Positions 35,865-48,399 are shown, counted from the first letter of the stretch. The stretch: DNA of 64,000 nt from Epiperipatus broadwayi (GCA_028023455.1 JAQFVV010013385.1:62001-126000), one strand, 5' to 3'. Numbers and translations: made by a program. The notes: generated by a model from the letters alone, not told the origin.

Positions 35865-35866
<2 letters not shown>

Positions 35867-35957
<91 letters not shown>
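35867..35957. repeat. (TA)n microsatellite, about 45 units
   Basis: A pure TA run separating the 464-bp-family palindrome from copy A of the 4.5-kb repeat. It produces spurious Tyr-Ile open frames. Confidence 0.97.
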
Positions 35958-35960
<3 letters not shown>

Positions 35961-38900
35961 GACCTTCTGAATGGGCACAAGTAATTAAACTGTGTTGGAT
36001 CAGTAGTGAATAACTGCACTGTATTAAAAAAATGAAATAGCCTTAAAAATTTTAAGATTTTTCTATTAATGATTCAAAAAACTTATATGTGGACTAAATG
36101 TGCATTTTGGTTGGAAAATTTTTCAAGCATTTATTGTTATCCTTATGTTTGATAGTGTTTAATACAAGAAAGGAGGTGGATTATTATGGAAAGTATTGTG
36201 ATAGTGGTTAGATTGAGGCAAAGTTGTTTTATTTATTTATATGATAGTGTTGGTGTTTGTTGAATGGTTTTCTGATTTATTATTCATTGATACCCATCCC
36301 TTTTACTAATATTATAGCCAGGTTTAACCCATAGACTAATTAGGTATGATTTAGTTAGAATAATTTAATATTCACATAGCAGCATATATGTGTATGAATG
36401 GTGTCATTATCTCATTTTCATTTCATATCCTAATTACAACAAACAATATTAAACTTACAATAAAACATTTAAATTTCAGTATTTATCTTTAATAATTTTG
36501 CAAAAATATATTTTCTTTAATGGTTAATGAATATTTGAATTAGTAAATTATTTGACCAATTTAAATAATATTATAAACCATTTTATTTAATAGTTGATTG
36601 ATATTCATTTGTTTCAAAGTTATAAAAAAGTTCATTTTTTTAATTTGATTTGACTTAATTGTGAAGATCAAGATGATTTTTTTTTTTTAGAAAAGATTTC
36701 TTGAATATTAATTAATTGATTAAATGTAAAAAAAAATGTGGGAGTTAAGTTTTGGATGATCAGGTGACCTTTTTTTTGATTAGTGGGGAAGATATTTTTT
36801 TAAAAACTGATAGTTAATAATAATAATAAAAAAAAAACATTATCTTTTGTAATTTCAACAAGTGTACTTTTTCATTTTCTGCTGCTATCGATTATATCTC
36901 TCTTCCAAAAACAGTTTAAAGTGAAACTCTTAAACAGCCTTTTCATGAAGCTCATTATTGGAACTTCAGACATTTAAGCTTGATAAAAAAATGGCTGAAT
37001 AGAAATATAAAGGTATTGGTCTTGCCTCTTTTGCCTAATTAAGACATTTAAATTAACATTTTCATTTTGTTTAAAGATGTTCTTTTATAATATTAAACTT
37101 ATGTTATTTCATTTACTTTTATTTATCTCCATTAAAAAAAAACCTAAATGCAAGAACTTTATAATTTTTTAAGTCCCATGTGCGATGTTTGTAATGTTTT
37201 GTCATCTTGGAAGTATATGCAGACTTTTTTAACAAAATTTACCTTGATAAGCTCTCTGTTTAACTTATATTTTATGTATACAAAAGTGAAGTTAAAATTT
37301 AAAAGGATACGTGTAATTGATTATGTGTTTGATATTTAATAATTATTGTGGAATGCTAACTTTATATCTTATTTTATGCTTATAAAATAATATGTTTTAT
37401 TAAAGAAATATAGATATGACTTACCCAGAATAATTAATTACTACTATTTACCAAATATAGATGTCTAAATCAAATAGGACTTTAATATTACATATTTTTG
37501 TTCTCTTTGATATACGGATATGTGTTAATGTTTAAGGAAATACAAATTGCCTGTGGACAATTATCAGCAACTTATTAGAGTTAATAATGCAAATACCAAT
37601 CTATAAATTATGAAAGTGAATATTTTCTGCAGAAAAATATGTTGAGTTATCATTGAATTAAATACCTTAGATGTGCTTAAAATAAATAACAGAGTATATC
37701 AATTAATAGCTGAAATTGTCTTTCCACGTATTTATTATTACAAATATTTATCGTTATATATGATATATAAGTAAACTCTATTAGCTTATGGCTAAAGGAC
37801 ATTGGATGTTTACTAAATTAATTGTGAATTATAACTGTTTTGTCCTACAAGAACTTATTTTCTGTTTCATATTTGTATTTAAACATGCACTCATTTTGGG
37901 ATTCATCTCTGGATCATTTAGTAAGCTTGAAAAGGAACTTTGCAAGTGAATATTTTTTTCTCAAGTTTAAAAAAAGAATGACTTTATTTTTTAATTATTA
38001 TTTATTGTTAATAGTATATACATCATAGATAGTTAGACAGATTTAGTGTTGTATGTATTTAATATTATATGTTTATTTATTTAATTTGCGAACTTCGAGA
38101 ACTTCTCAGGATAGCATATCCACAAAATGATGAATATGCTGGTAAAATCTTATTGCTGATTTGTTTTCTTTTATTTGAAAGTGAAACATATATTTTGGGT
38201 GTATTATTAAAGATGATTCAATCTTATATATCTTTCTTTTATCTCAAAGTGAGAATTAATTTCAAGAGTAGCTAGAGAATAAAAAAAAGAATATTGTGTT
38301 AGAGGTAGATTATTGCTATTTAAAGTATAAAAAAACTCGTTCATAAAAATTAATATTATTTAAATTTGAAACAACCGAATGAATTATTTAAGCTAAAAGT
38401 TTATATTTTAATATGTTATTTATCTATCATAACTTTCACATATTATATAACTTAGAATTGTTTTTCATACTCTTATTTATGTGGTTGTGTGTCTATTTTG
38501 TGCAATTATTATATTTACTTAATAAACATTTAGTTTTATAACTATTTCTCAATATAAATTTCAGATGTTATCATATTCCAAAGAATTGAAGGAATGAGTG
38601 TTTTATCTGTGTGTATTTGTCTGCCAGCGTATAATGCTAGATATGTAGAAGAGCTGTGGAAAAAGAAATTATTCTTGATACATTCTATGTTTGTAGGGAT
38701 GAAAGATTTTTCCCCTTAGTATATTATTAAGTATTTTGCCATGAGTAGAGTTTATTTAGATTGTATGCATACGTATTATGAAATGATATTTATGAAGGCA
38801 AGTGACATTTTCCCATTGTTTGTTTGGTGATGAGAAAAATTCCACCAGTAGTGTATTTCAGATTTAAATAATTTATCGTTGATGTATTAGTCTTAAAGAG

Positions 38901-40281
38901 TTTGTTCACTCCTCATGTGCTGGAATTCATCTCGAACGTCTAGTTTGTATGATCATAAACATATAGCTCTGTATAATTCAGTCAGTGGTCGGATAAATAG
39001 TTAATTTAAATTCTTTATTGAATATTAGAATGGATATAGTGTTCTATTTTTATTGGTTGGTCTATGACATTGTCCGAAATTAAATAATTATAAATTGATA
39101 ATGTGTAGAAAAGATTGTTCTCTTGTATTATTGCATGGGATGTAACACACATGCATAATTTAAATAATATCGTGTATATAAAATATAATATTGTTAAACT
39201 TAAAATAGGAAATAAATATTTTGAAACATCTCATATTAATTTGACACATGTTAGAGATCATCAAAATCATCAGAATGAATATGATTCTATTGTTATGTCT
39301 GAAAAGTGTACTTATTTAAAGCGATTGTTTAATTAAGATTATTTAAAGCTGCTCTCTTGATAGCAAAGTGTATATTTTGCCCAATAATATAATGTATTAT
39401 TTATTCAGTGTTGTTTATTGATAAAAATTATTTAGATAGCCTGGATATTCAACATCAGAATATTAAGGTAAAATTTGTTTGCTAATTTACGTTCATAAAT
39501 GTGTCAATAATAAATTATGTAATATGTAATGGGGATAATCCTAAATTTCAATTAATAGATTTATTTGTAAATTTTAAAAATAAAATAAAAGTTTTATTCT
39601 GATATTAATTACATTTAACTAAACCTTAAGTGTAAATAAAAGCTTTGTTTATTATTTAAAAACTGTGTCTCGGGTTGTTCTTATATGCATTCAAATTCTG
39701 GTTTCCACATCTTCATACTTCATACATCTATTACAAAATTAAGTATATTATTTTATGGCTTTGATATTAAATATGCTAAGGTCTGATAATATTGTTTCCT
39801 AGATCCAAACATTACATGAAATATTTTACCATGTGATAAACTTATAAAGGTGTTGCCTAGTTAAAGTATTATTTGGATGATGATGTGAGATTAAAAGATA
39901 CCCTATCTCCTTCGTTATCTGTTTGCTAGCCCAGTAAACATTATTCAATTTGTTTCATTGTATCTTATTTTAATTTAGAGTCATAAACTACTGGCTAATA
40001 TAGTTCTTTAGTCTAACTATGTTATAGATTCCCTGAGAACTGATTTTGTGTTCCCAGATCAACATTGATTCAGCTTTTTAGATTAAGATGTGCTAAACAA
40101 TAGAGTTATTTAGTGTTGTGCTTTTCTGTTCTGTCAGAGATATATTGAACTATTATAGAGTGTAACTGGATGATGGAAGAGATCAAATTGAAATTATATT
40201 TTGTTAGATGGAATAAATGAAACTCTGCTAGCTTGTATCATTTAGTTAATTAATAAATAAGGCTTATATTTTATTTCATTT

Positions 40282-43099
40282 CAACAAAAATTTTATTAAC
40301 AATAAATAGTGATTACATACTAATAAAGGATAGATAAATGAATAAATTGTACAATAATATGATTGTATAATGTTCTATTTGTTATCTGGCTAGATTTTGT
40401 TATGAGAGTACAATTGTTATACTCTTATGTGGTTAGGTATAGTGATGAGATTCTAAGAACTTGATTAATGGAATAAGCATTTTTTATATAAACATGAATA
40501 TTTTCTTTTAGAATTTCCTATTCTATAATGCTGGGTAGGTGGGAGTTGATAATCAGAAAAAGGAAAGAGCAGTTAAAGACCAGGTGTCATCAAAGACTTT
40601 ACTGGAGGCCAGGAGCTGGTCACGTTTCTTGATTTTTTTGAGCGTTTGATAAAACAGTGGTATGATTTGTGGTGGGGGTAATTCCATGAGAGTTTTGCAT
40701 CTCACTATCCATATGGAATAAAGGTCAAAGGTAGAAAGCCTTATTATTGAAAAAAACCCATTATGAATGGCGTTTTCAAGTGAGAAAATCATATCAGGTC
40801 TTATGTTGGAATTGATTATAATTATATCTTTCAGCGTTTTAAGTCTTGGGCACCGGTGTATAATATGGTCTATGGTTTCATCTTCACGAGCACACAGACC
40901 ACATATAGGGTCAATGCTGGTAAAACCTCTTCGGTGATAAAGGAACCAGTTCGTGGGAAGTGCATTAAGATTTATTTTAATGATGAAGTCAAGGAATTTG
41001 GGTTCCAGACTCCATCTTTTAAAGTGTGAAATGAGTCTTTGGTGGTTACTTTTAGGCTGGTTTTTATGGGTTGATTATAGTTGATTATATTGTATGCTTC
41101 CCATAAGGTGATTTTTTTGTTAAGGTTAAAGGGCATTATTGGGTTATAAAGTTGTAGTTGGTCTATTAGGGAGGCTATCCATGAACTGGCAGAGGATGGA
41201 GGACGATCTGTCGGTGTAATTTTTTTAATAATGTTGGAGTATCCACAGGAGAGGATCAGATTATGTAGAGTGTTGTGGGTTTTCTGTAAAATTATAGCTT
41301 GTATTGAGTGTAATGACAGTCCATTGAACCTGCATGGTCGTTGGATGCCTCGCAAGCTAATAGCAACTGTCCTTCCTCTCCAAAGAGGTTTGGTACATTG
41401 ATTTTATTTTGAAACTGTTTAGACATTTTAATGAATGAAAGGTAATATGAGATTTTTGGCATTATGATCATGTTGAGGAGGCCAACCTTTTCATATAATG
41501 AAAGGTATACTCTAGAGAGTGACATGGTGATGGCTTCATTTGAATAGAGGATTGCATCTTGAATCTCTCTTGCCATTGCAGTTGGCGTTTTGAAGATTGG
41601 GAAACCTAGGTATCTTTGGGGTTTTGCAGAAAAGGGAGAGTTAATTTGTTTACCAGACATAATCTTCCAGATGGAAGATTTGTTAAAGTTTATTTGTAGG
41701 CCAAGTTTCACTGTATTTCTGTTTAAGATGTTCATGAGATGGGGAAGGTATTTAATGGTGGGAAGAACAACCATGATGTCATCTATATATGCAAATACAT
41801 CGAAGTTTTTATTGAGAGAGGGAAGGAAAATTCCAGGGAGGTTTCTTTCTATATCCATCAGAAGAGGGTTGATGTATGCTGTGAAGAAAAGGGCACTGAG
41901 TGGAGATCCTTGAGGGATCAACTTGTATGACTTGAAGCCTGATGTGATCTTGCCATCAAGAGAGAGAAAAATCTCTGTTGTTGAGCAGATTGCTGATCAT
42001 CTGAACAATCCCGGCTGGAATGTCGCATTCCAACAGAATATCCAGGAGGATATTTATCTGGACTGAATCAAATGCTGCCGCAACATCCAGCTGGACAGCA
42101 ATAGGTTTTGATTTACAATGTCCTCTGATGTAATTGAATAGTGCAGTTACATTGGACATAGCATGTGAGGTTGATGATCCTTTTTTCCGTATTGGTTTGA
42201 TGAGATATGGCTAAGGATTTGAGTTTGGATTTGATCTTTAATGACTGACTCAATTATCTTGATAAGCAATGGGGTCATGGAAATTGGCCGGATATTGTTA
42301 ATGTCATTTAGTGGTTTTGCTTTTTTAATAAAAGGCACGAGTGCCACTGGGTAAAGATCTGTTATGTTTCTGTTGCCGGAGGCTAGGTGATCAATCATTT
42401 TTTTAATAATTGGCACAGTGAATTGACTGAGGTGTTTGAGAAGGAAATTTGGGATGCCATGAAGGCCAGGATGAACGCCATCAGGGAGAGATGTTATCTT
42501 CTTTTTGATTTGGATTTCTGTGATGCCATGTTCGCCAGGGTCACCAGCATCCAAACAGCTGTTTATAGGAGGAGCTCCATCTTTTTGCATTAATTAATTG
42601 TTTGCTGATGTGCTGCATCATTGGAAAGCCAACGAGATTGGTTCCATTAGAATTAATGGATAAGGGAGTGATTTGTTTTCTATTGTACCCCAGTGCCCAT
42701 CTAAGGTAGTCTCTCATCCAGCAGTGTTGTTGTGCTAAGAAACATTTGGCTCTGCTGATGGATATATATTCTGCAAGGGACTTTTGCTTGATTTTGTAGA
42801 GATTTTTAAGGAAGATGATTTTTTCTGTATTTGTGAAATTTTGGTGTAAAGCTTGAAGTTGTATATTAATGTCTGTTAGATCATTTAGAAGGCCATTAGG
42901 TCCTTTGATTTTCCTGGTGTGGTGATTTAATATGGATTGTAGTATTCCGATGAAAGAAAACCAACCCTCCTCAGCAGGAAGGCAAAGGATGTTTATTTTC
43001 TGGAAAAGGATGTATGCCTCAGATACTATCGCTTCAGTCATATTTGATTGGGTGATCATGCACATGGTTTTACCAGGTCCATCAATAGGTGCAGGGATG
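40282..43099 (-). mobile_element. 5'-truncated APE-type LINE inside the 4.5-kb repeat
   Basis: Comparison with copy B of the 4.5-kb repeat defines both borders: repeat sequence stops after TTATTTCAT at 40281 and resumes with ATAGCTTATAG at 43100. The element reads on the minus strand, lacks its endonuclease, and has a 3' UTR of about 260 bp (40282-40545) without an obvious poly-A. It belongs with the LINEs at 58-62.9 kb and 63.1-64 kb, sharing the QLD-AAFDS and zinc-knuckle motifs. Confidence 0.85.
40553..43090 (-). pseudogene. LINE reverse transcriptase with C-terminal zinc knuckle
   Basis: Broken into at least five frames. From the N-terminus: a linker (42541-43065) with KCFLAQQHCWMRDYL; fingers (42147-42590) with DGVHPGLHGIPNFLLK and NIRPISMTPLL; palm A (41956-42159) with VQLDVAAAFDSVQ; palm B/C (41292-41921) with MIPQGSPLSALFF and FAYIDDIMVV, the catalytic pair being Asp-Asp after Tyr-Ile; thumb (40972-41355); and a C-terminal knuckle near 40860-40920 with CGLCAREDETIDHIIHRCP (Cys-Cys-His-Cys). 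A frameshift separates the thumb from the knuckle near 40985. The enzyme cannot be made as it stands. Confidence 0.85.
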
Positions 43100-43320
43100 A
43101 TAGCTTATAGTATTTCTTCCTTCATTTATTTATATTCTCTATAAGTTAGGAACTTTCTGTAACCTCCCACTGAGTGAAACTGTAAGATAAACATAAGTAA
43201 AAAAGTCTCACCATTAATTATGAATCAGATAAAGTGATAAATCATTCTATTCATTAATAGAACTGGTGCCTAGGGCATTTGCTCATATAATGTACATGAG
43301 CGGTGGTGTGTGAGTGGGTT

Positions 43321-43356
43321 ATAATATATATATATATATGCGTGTGTGTGTGTGTG
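43321..43356. repeat. (TA)n(TG)n microsatellite
   Basis: A compound TA/TG run between the right end of 4.5-kb repeat copy A and the 3' end of the Penelope-like element. Confidence 0.95.
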
Positions 43357-43463
43357 TAATTATATAACTGAATATTTGTAAATACAGTAACTAATTAATT
43401 AAAAAAAAATTCATGCACTTAGGAGCACTCCCAGTAATCTGTGTTAACTAAAGCTTTGAAATG

Positions 43464-45984
43464 CTAACTTTCCCACAATTCCGTGATCTTAACGTTTGCT
43501 GCTTGCCTGTTAATTAAGTCATGTTTATATTTGTATATTAGCATAGCCTTCTTTATTTTTATTTTATTGTTATTTTTTTTAATTTGCAATATTTTTACAC
43601 TGTTAAAATTAAAGTCAAAACCATAAATACATGATTTATTATGGGCATAAAAAGATGCTGAAATATGATTATCTAATATGCAATATTGTTTTGATTTCTG
43701 AACACGTTTTAATAATAGCAAGTGTTCTTTAGTTCTTTTTTCCAATGTACATCTAGATTCACCTATATATTTACTGCCACAACTACATATCCATTTATAA
43801 ATGACACAATTTTTATTTATAAATGAGGTTTTATCTTTGGAGTTATTTATTAATTTATTTCATGTAGGAAGTGTGTAAAATGCAATATCACATATATCTT
43901 TATAAATTTTTCTTATAAACTTTACTTGATAATTTGAAACATATGGGATTGATTTCCATATTTTTTATTAGCAGGAGTATCAATATTATTATTAACATTT
44001 TTATTTTTATATTTTGTATTAAAATCTCTAATAACATTATATATGTGATTATAATTATAGCCAACATTTAACAATTCATTCAAGTATATTTCAATATTTT
44101 TGTTTTTATCTGATGAATATGTGCAAAGACTATTATTTCTAAATAAGAAGGATTTTAAACCTGCCATTTTGTGTGACATTGGCACTTTTGATTTATAGGA
44201 ATATAACCTCTTTTTACTATTGGTTTAATGGTCATACAGTAAACCAGCATGCCTTGATTCCTAGTTATTTTAAGATCAAGAAACTGAACACACATTAAAT
44301 TTCCATCTGTTTTTATCCATCTTAGGCCTTTCAAACCATTTAATTCCTCAAACAACTCATTATATTTAGTTTACCACATACAAAAACTTCATCAACATAT
44401 TGATAATATGCAATAAATTTTTTTTGATAATATTTTTTTTTCAAAATATTTTCTTTATATGTAGAAATTATAAAATTGCATATTTGAGCAACAGTAGGTA
44501 ATCCCATGGGCCATCCATTACACATTTTATAAAAATCCTTATTAAAAACTGCATAAGTATTTTTATCAATAAAATTTAATGTTTCAATTATAAACTTTAT
44601 TATTTTCACGTTAACATTTTTTAAAGTTAATGCATCGGAAATAATTTCTATTGATGTCAATTGATCAATTGATCCATACATTTCACTAACATCTAGAGTA
44701 CATATAACTTCATTAACATCGATTTTAACATTATGGATTTTATTAACACAATAAAATGAAGAATATATTGTATATTTACCAAAACCAAATCAATTGATCC
44801 ATACATTTCACTAACATGTAGAGTACATATAACTTCATTAACATCGATTTTAACATTATGGATTTTATTAACACAATAAAATGAAGAATATATTGTATAT
44901 TTACCAAAACCAAGAATTTCTTGTAGCATTTTCTCAATTAAACAACAAGTTTCATAATAAAACACCCCTCCAAAATCAATCATTAAACACAATGGTTCAT
45001 TTTCTTTATGCAGTTTAACATTTGAAAAAATCTTAGGACATATTGCAGCAGGAGGGTAAGTTTTATAATAAGTACTATTATCAATCACTTTATTTTTGGC
45101 TTTTTTTAAAATGTTATCAATAAATTGAATACATAAATTTTCTATATTAACTTTATCAACTATCATAAAGTTAAGATTCTTCATTTGAGTAATTACTTTG
45201 TCCTCAAAATCAGATTTTAATAACAAACACATCCTAAGACCCTTGTCCTCTTTTATACAAATTAAATTATTATCAGATGTAAATTTTCTAAATTTAGATA
45301 TTTGTACATTCCAATCATGATTCGTTTTATAATTAAACTTTTTTCTTTTACTTGTTTTACTAAATCATTACAAACTTTTAAATCAGATTTACTTTTGCTT
45401 AAGGAATTTTCAACTGAAGATTTAAATTCTAGATGACTGTCTTCCCACTGACTGCCAACATATTTTGCACCAAGATTTAATATATGTTTTTGTTGAAAAT
45501 CGAGATCCATATTTGAGAAATTAACGCAATTACCTTGAGATTGACTTTTAAGGCTCTTATAATACAAAAAGTTGATTTTTTTATCAAATTTCATACACAT
45601 TTTTTCATAATATCGATTAAATAACATTTGACAGTTACTTTTAAAATTAAACCAATCACCTCGGTTATTTAAGTCGATTAAATAATTTAAACCTTTTAGA
45701 TATTGCCTTTTATCAAATATTAAACATTTGCATGTGAAAATTACACTTTGTAATACAATCATTTTCATATAATAAATCATATTCAAAGTCAACTTAGAAG
45801 ACATATTAACTTTTATATTACAGCAATTCGGAAATATTTTAATTTTTTTGCAATTGGATAAAAACTGCAATCTACATTTTAAGTCTATTATTTTGAAAGT
45901 TACCTTTTGCCATTCTTTAACAATCCACATTTCATTTCTCATATTAAATTCCATTAGTATATATGTAATAATATTATGATTCAA
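43464..45984 (-). pseudogene. PLE reverse transcriptase with GIY-YIG endonuclease
   Basis: Pieces from the N-terminus: 45262-45984 (240 codons; N-terminal PLE region), 44693-45232 with PPAAICPKIFSNVKLHKENE (reverse transcriptase motif 1), 44340-44681 with MYGSIDQLTS, GWPMGLPTVAQICNF and YVDEVFVCGK (palm; the usual YVDD has Glu), 44155-44355 with VQFLDLKITRN, 43922-44185, and 43464-43850 with IYKWIC, GSKYIGES and RTKEH (GIY-YIG nuclease), then FDFNFNSVKIL and LINRQAA, the conserved tail. Penelope-type enzymes are related to telomerase reverse transcriptase. Multiple breaks make this copy inactive. Confidence 0.88.
44664..44913. repeat. 125-bp tandem duplication inside PLE-A
   Basis: 44664-44788 and 44789-44913 are identical except for one base (ATCTAG versus ATGTAG). 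The period of 125 is not a multiple of three, so it shifts the reverse transcriptase frame between the 44693-45232 and 44340-44681 pieces. Other PLE copies here lack it, so it arose recently in this copy. Confidence 0.93.
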
Positions 45985-46008
45985 TGTCTGTATTTTTAAA
46001 GCAATATA

Positions 46009-46901
46009 TGTAATTATATAACTGAATATTTGTAAATACAGTAACTAAATAATTAAAAAAATTTTTTAACCACTTAGGAGTGCTTTCGATTATCCCAGTA
46101 GTCTGCATCAACTAAAACTTTGCAATGCTAACTTTTCCATAATTCTGTGATCTTAACATTTGCTGTTTCCTGTTAATTAAGTCATGTTTATATTTGTATA
46201 TTAGCATAGCCTCCTTTACTTTTTTTTGTTATTTTTTTCAATTTGCAATATTTTTACACTGTTAAAATTGAAGTCAAAGCCATAAATACATGATTTATTA
46301 TGGTCATAAAGAACAGATGCTGAAATATTATTATCTAATATGCAATTTTGTTTTGATTTCTGAACATGTTTTAATAATAGCAAGTGTTCTTTAGTTCTTT
46401 TTTCTAATGTACATCTAGATTCACCTATATATTTACTGCCACACCTACATATCCATTTATAAATGACACAATTTTTATTTATAAATGAGGTTTTATCTTT
46501 GGAGTTATTTATTAATTTATTTAATGAAGGAGGTGTGTAAAATGCAATGTCACATATACTTTTATAAATTTTCCTTATAAACTTTACTTGATAATTTGAA
46601 ATATATGGGATTGATATCCAAATTTTTTATTAGCAGGAGAATCAATATTCTTATTACAATTTTTATTTTTATATATTGTATTAAAATCTCTAATAACATT
46701 ATATATGTGATTATAATTATAGCCAACATTTAACAATTCATTCGAGTATATTTCAATATTTTTGCCTTTATCTGATGAATATTTGCAAAGACTATTATTT
46801 TTAAATAAGAAGGACTTCAAACCTGCCATTTTGAGTGACATTGGCACTTTTTATTTATATGGAATATAACCTCTTTTTACTATTGGTTTAATGGTCATAC
46901 A
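46009..46901 (-). mobile_element. Penelope-like element, 3' half (PLE-B)
   Basis: A 5'-truncated copy of the same family on the minus strand, from the 3' UTR at 46009 to a truncation at about 46901. It contains the GIY-YIG region (near 46430-46480) and the open piece 46584-46847 with MPMSLKMAGLKSFLFKNNS. It lies head to tail with PLE-A downstream of it on the same strand, and head to head with PLE-C on its other side. Confidence 0.85.
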
Positions 46902-48309
46902 GTAATGACATTATATGTACTCTAGATTTTAGTGAAATGTATGGATCAATTGATCATTGGCATCTATTGAAATTATTTCCAACGCATTAACTTTAAAAAA
47001 TGTTAACGTGAAAATAATAAAGTTTATAAGTGAAACATTAAATTTTATTGATAAAAATATTTATGCAGTTTTTAATAAGGATTTTTATAAAATGTGTAAT
47101 GGATGGCCCATGGGATTACCTACTGTTGCTCAAATATGCAATTTTATAATTTCTACATATGAAGAAAATATTTTAAAAAAAGAATATTATCAAAAAAATA
47201 TTTCTGCATATTATCGATAAGTTGATGATGTTTTTGTATGTGGTAAACCAACTACAGTTAATGAGTTGTTTGAGGAATTAAGTGGTTTGAAAGACCTAAG
47301 ATGGATAAAAACAGATGAAGATTTAATGTGTGTTCAGTTTCTTGATCTTAAAATAACTAGGAATCAAGGCATGCTGGATTACTATATGACCATTAAACCA
47401 ATAGTAAAAAGAGGTTATATTCCATATAAATCAAAAGTGCCAATGTCACACAAAATGACAGATTTGAAGTTCTTCTTATTTAGAAATAATAGTCTTTGCA
47501 AATATTCATCAGATAAAGGCAAAAATATTGAAATATACTCGAATGAATTGTTAAATGTTGGCTATAATTATAATCACATATATAATGTTATTAGAGATTT
47601 TAATACAAAATATAAAAATAAAAATTTTAATGATAATATTGATACTCCTGCTAATAAAAAAAATATGGATATCAATCCCTTATCTTTCAAATTATCAAGT
47701 AAAGTTTATAAGAAAAATTTATAAAGATATATGTGATATTGCATTTTACACACCTCCTATATTAAATAAATTAATAAATAACTCCAAAGATAAAACCTCA
47801 TTTATAAATAAAAATTGTGTCATTTATAAATGGATATGTAGGTCTGGCAGTAAATATATAGGTGAATCTAGATATACGCTGGAAAAAAGAACTAAAGAAC
47901 ACTTGCTATTATTAAAATGTGTTCAGAAATCAAAACAAAATTGCATATTAGATAATAATATTTCAACATCTGTTTTTTACGACCATAATAAATTATGAAT
48001 TTATGGTTTTGACTTCAATTTTAAGGGTGCAAAAATATTGCAAATTGAAAAAAAATAACAATAAAAGAAAAATAAAGGAGGCTAATATACAAATATAAAC
48101 ATGACTTAATTAACAGGCAAGCAGCAAACGTTAAGATCACAGAATTGTGGGAAAGTTAGCATTTCAAAGCTTTAGTTGACGCAGATTACTGGGATAATCG
48201 AAAGTGCTCTTAAGTGGCTAAACTTTTTTTTAATTATTTAGTTACTGTATTTACAAATATTCAGTTATATAATAATGTATATTGCTTTAAAAATACAGAC
48301 ATTGAATCA

Positions 48310-48330
<21 letters not shown>
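46902..48330 (+). mobile_element. Penelope-like element, inverted copy (PLE-C)
   Basis: A forward-strand copy, 5' truncated within the reverse transcriptase, meeting PLE-B at about 46902. The coding remnants end near 48000 and the 3' UTR near 48270, followed by the start of yet another 5' end (TTGCTTTAAAAATACAGAC) cut off by a (TA)n array. PLE-B and PLE-C thus form a large inverted repeat. Confidence 0.85.
46920..47998 (+). pseudogene. PLE-C reverse transcriptase/GIY-YIG remnant
   Basis: Pieces: 46957-47220 with ASIEIISNALTLKNVNVKII and GWPMGLPTVAQICNF; a TAA at 47218-47220 just before VDDVFVCGK, which keeps the Asp-Asp pair that PLE-A has lost; 47266-47724 with VQFLDLKITRN and KRGYIPYKSKVPMSHK; and 47555-47998 with IYKWICRSGSKYIGES and EKRTKEH, the GIY-YIG nuclease. 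A one-base deletion precedes 46957 and another shift lies near 47660. The GIY-YIG region is uninterrupted. Confidence 0.85.

Positions 48331-48399
<69 letters not shown>

Larger units (their letters stand above)
35442..35866 (+). mobile_element. 464-bp-family repeat, inverted copy
   Basis: This is the reverse complement of 34998-35421, separated from it by a 20-bp AT spacer, so 34998-35866 is an 870-bp palindrome. It contains the hammerhead and tRNA-like parts on the plus strand and ends at a long (TA)n array. Small differences from the other arm (for example the (TA)n at 35643-35658) show it is not an assembly mirror of identical sequence. Confidence 0.8.
35958..43320. mobile_element. 4.5-kb non-coding interspersed repeat, copy A (interrupted)
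   Basis: The sequences 35964-40281 and 43100-43320 align collinearly with 49967-54510, starting CTGAATGGGCACAA and ending after ATAATGTACATGA, with a (TA)n run at both outer ends. Similarity by eye is high near the ends (GTAACTGGATGATGGAAGAG is identical in both) and lower inside, with many small indels. Open frames such as 37148-37339, 37840-38275 and 39115-39336 are not conserved between copies, so the repeat is non-coding. A LINE at 40282-43099 splits this copy; copy B lacks it. Its class is unknown. Confidence 0.8.
43357..46008 (-). mobile_element. Penelope-like element, near-complete copy (PLE-A)
   Basis: A reverse-strand element of about 2.65 kb. It has a 5' region at 45985-46008, a coding region at 43464-45984 and a 3' UTR with ACTGTATTTACAAATATTCA. 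Its 5' end abuts directly the 3' end of a second copy (PLE-B), the head-to-tail junction typical of Penelope-like elements (pseudo-LTRs). The same junction sequence recurs at 48240-48320. The coding region is broken by a 125-bp duplication and several frameshifts. Confidence 0.85.

Noticed and set aside
35643-35978. Tyr-Ile repeat protein on the minus strand
   Set aside because: Translation of (TA)n joined to the 464-bp-family repeat; not a gene.
37148-39336. Short open frames inside the 4.5-kb repeat (37148-37339, 37840-38275, 39115-39336)
   Set aside because: The corresponding region of copy B (about 51170-53290) does not keep these frames, so they are chance.
41590-41930. Plus-strand frames over the LINE reverse transcriptase
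   Set aside because: Shadows of the minus-strand palm domain, which has the real motifs.
48160-48240. CTGGGATAATCGAAAG in the PLE 3' UTR as a hammerhead
   Set aside because: The core is not CUGANGA, and the hairpin arrangement does not fit; PLE-A also lacks the segment.
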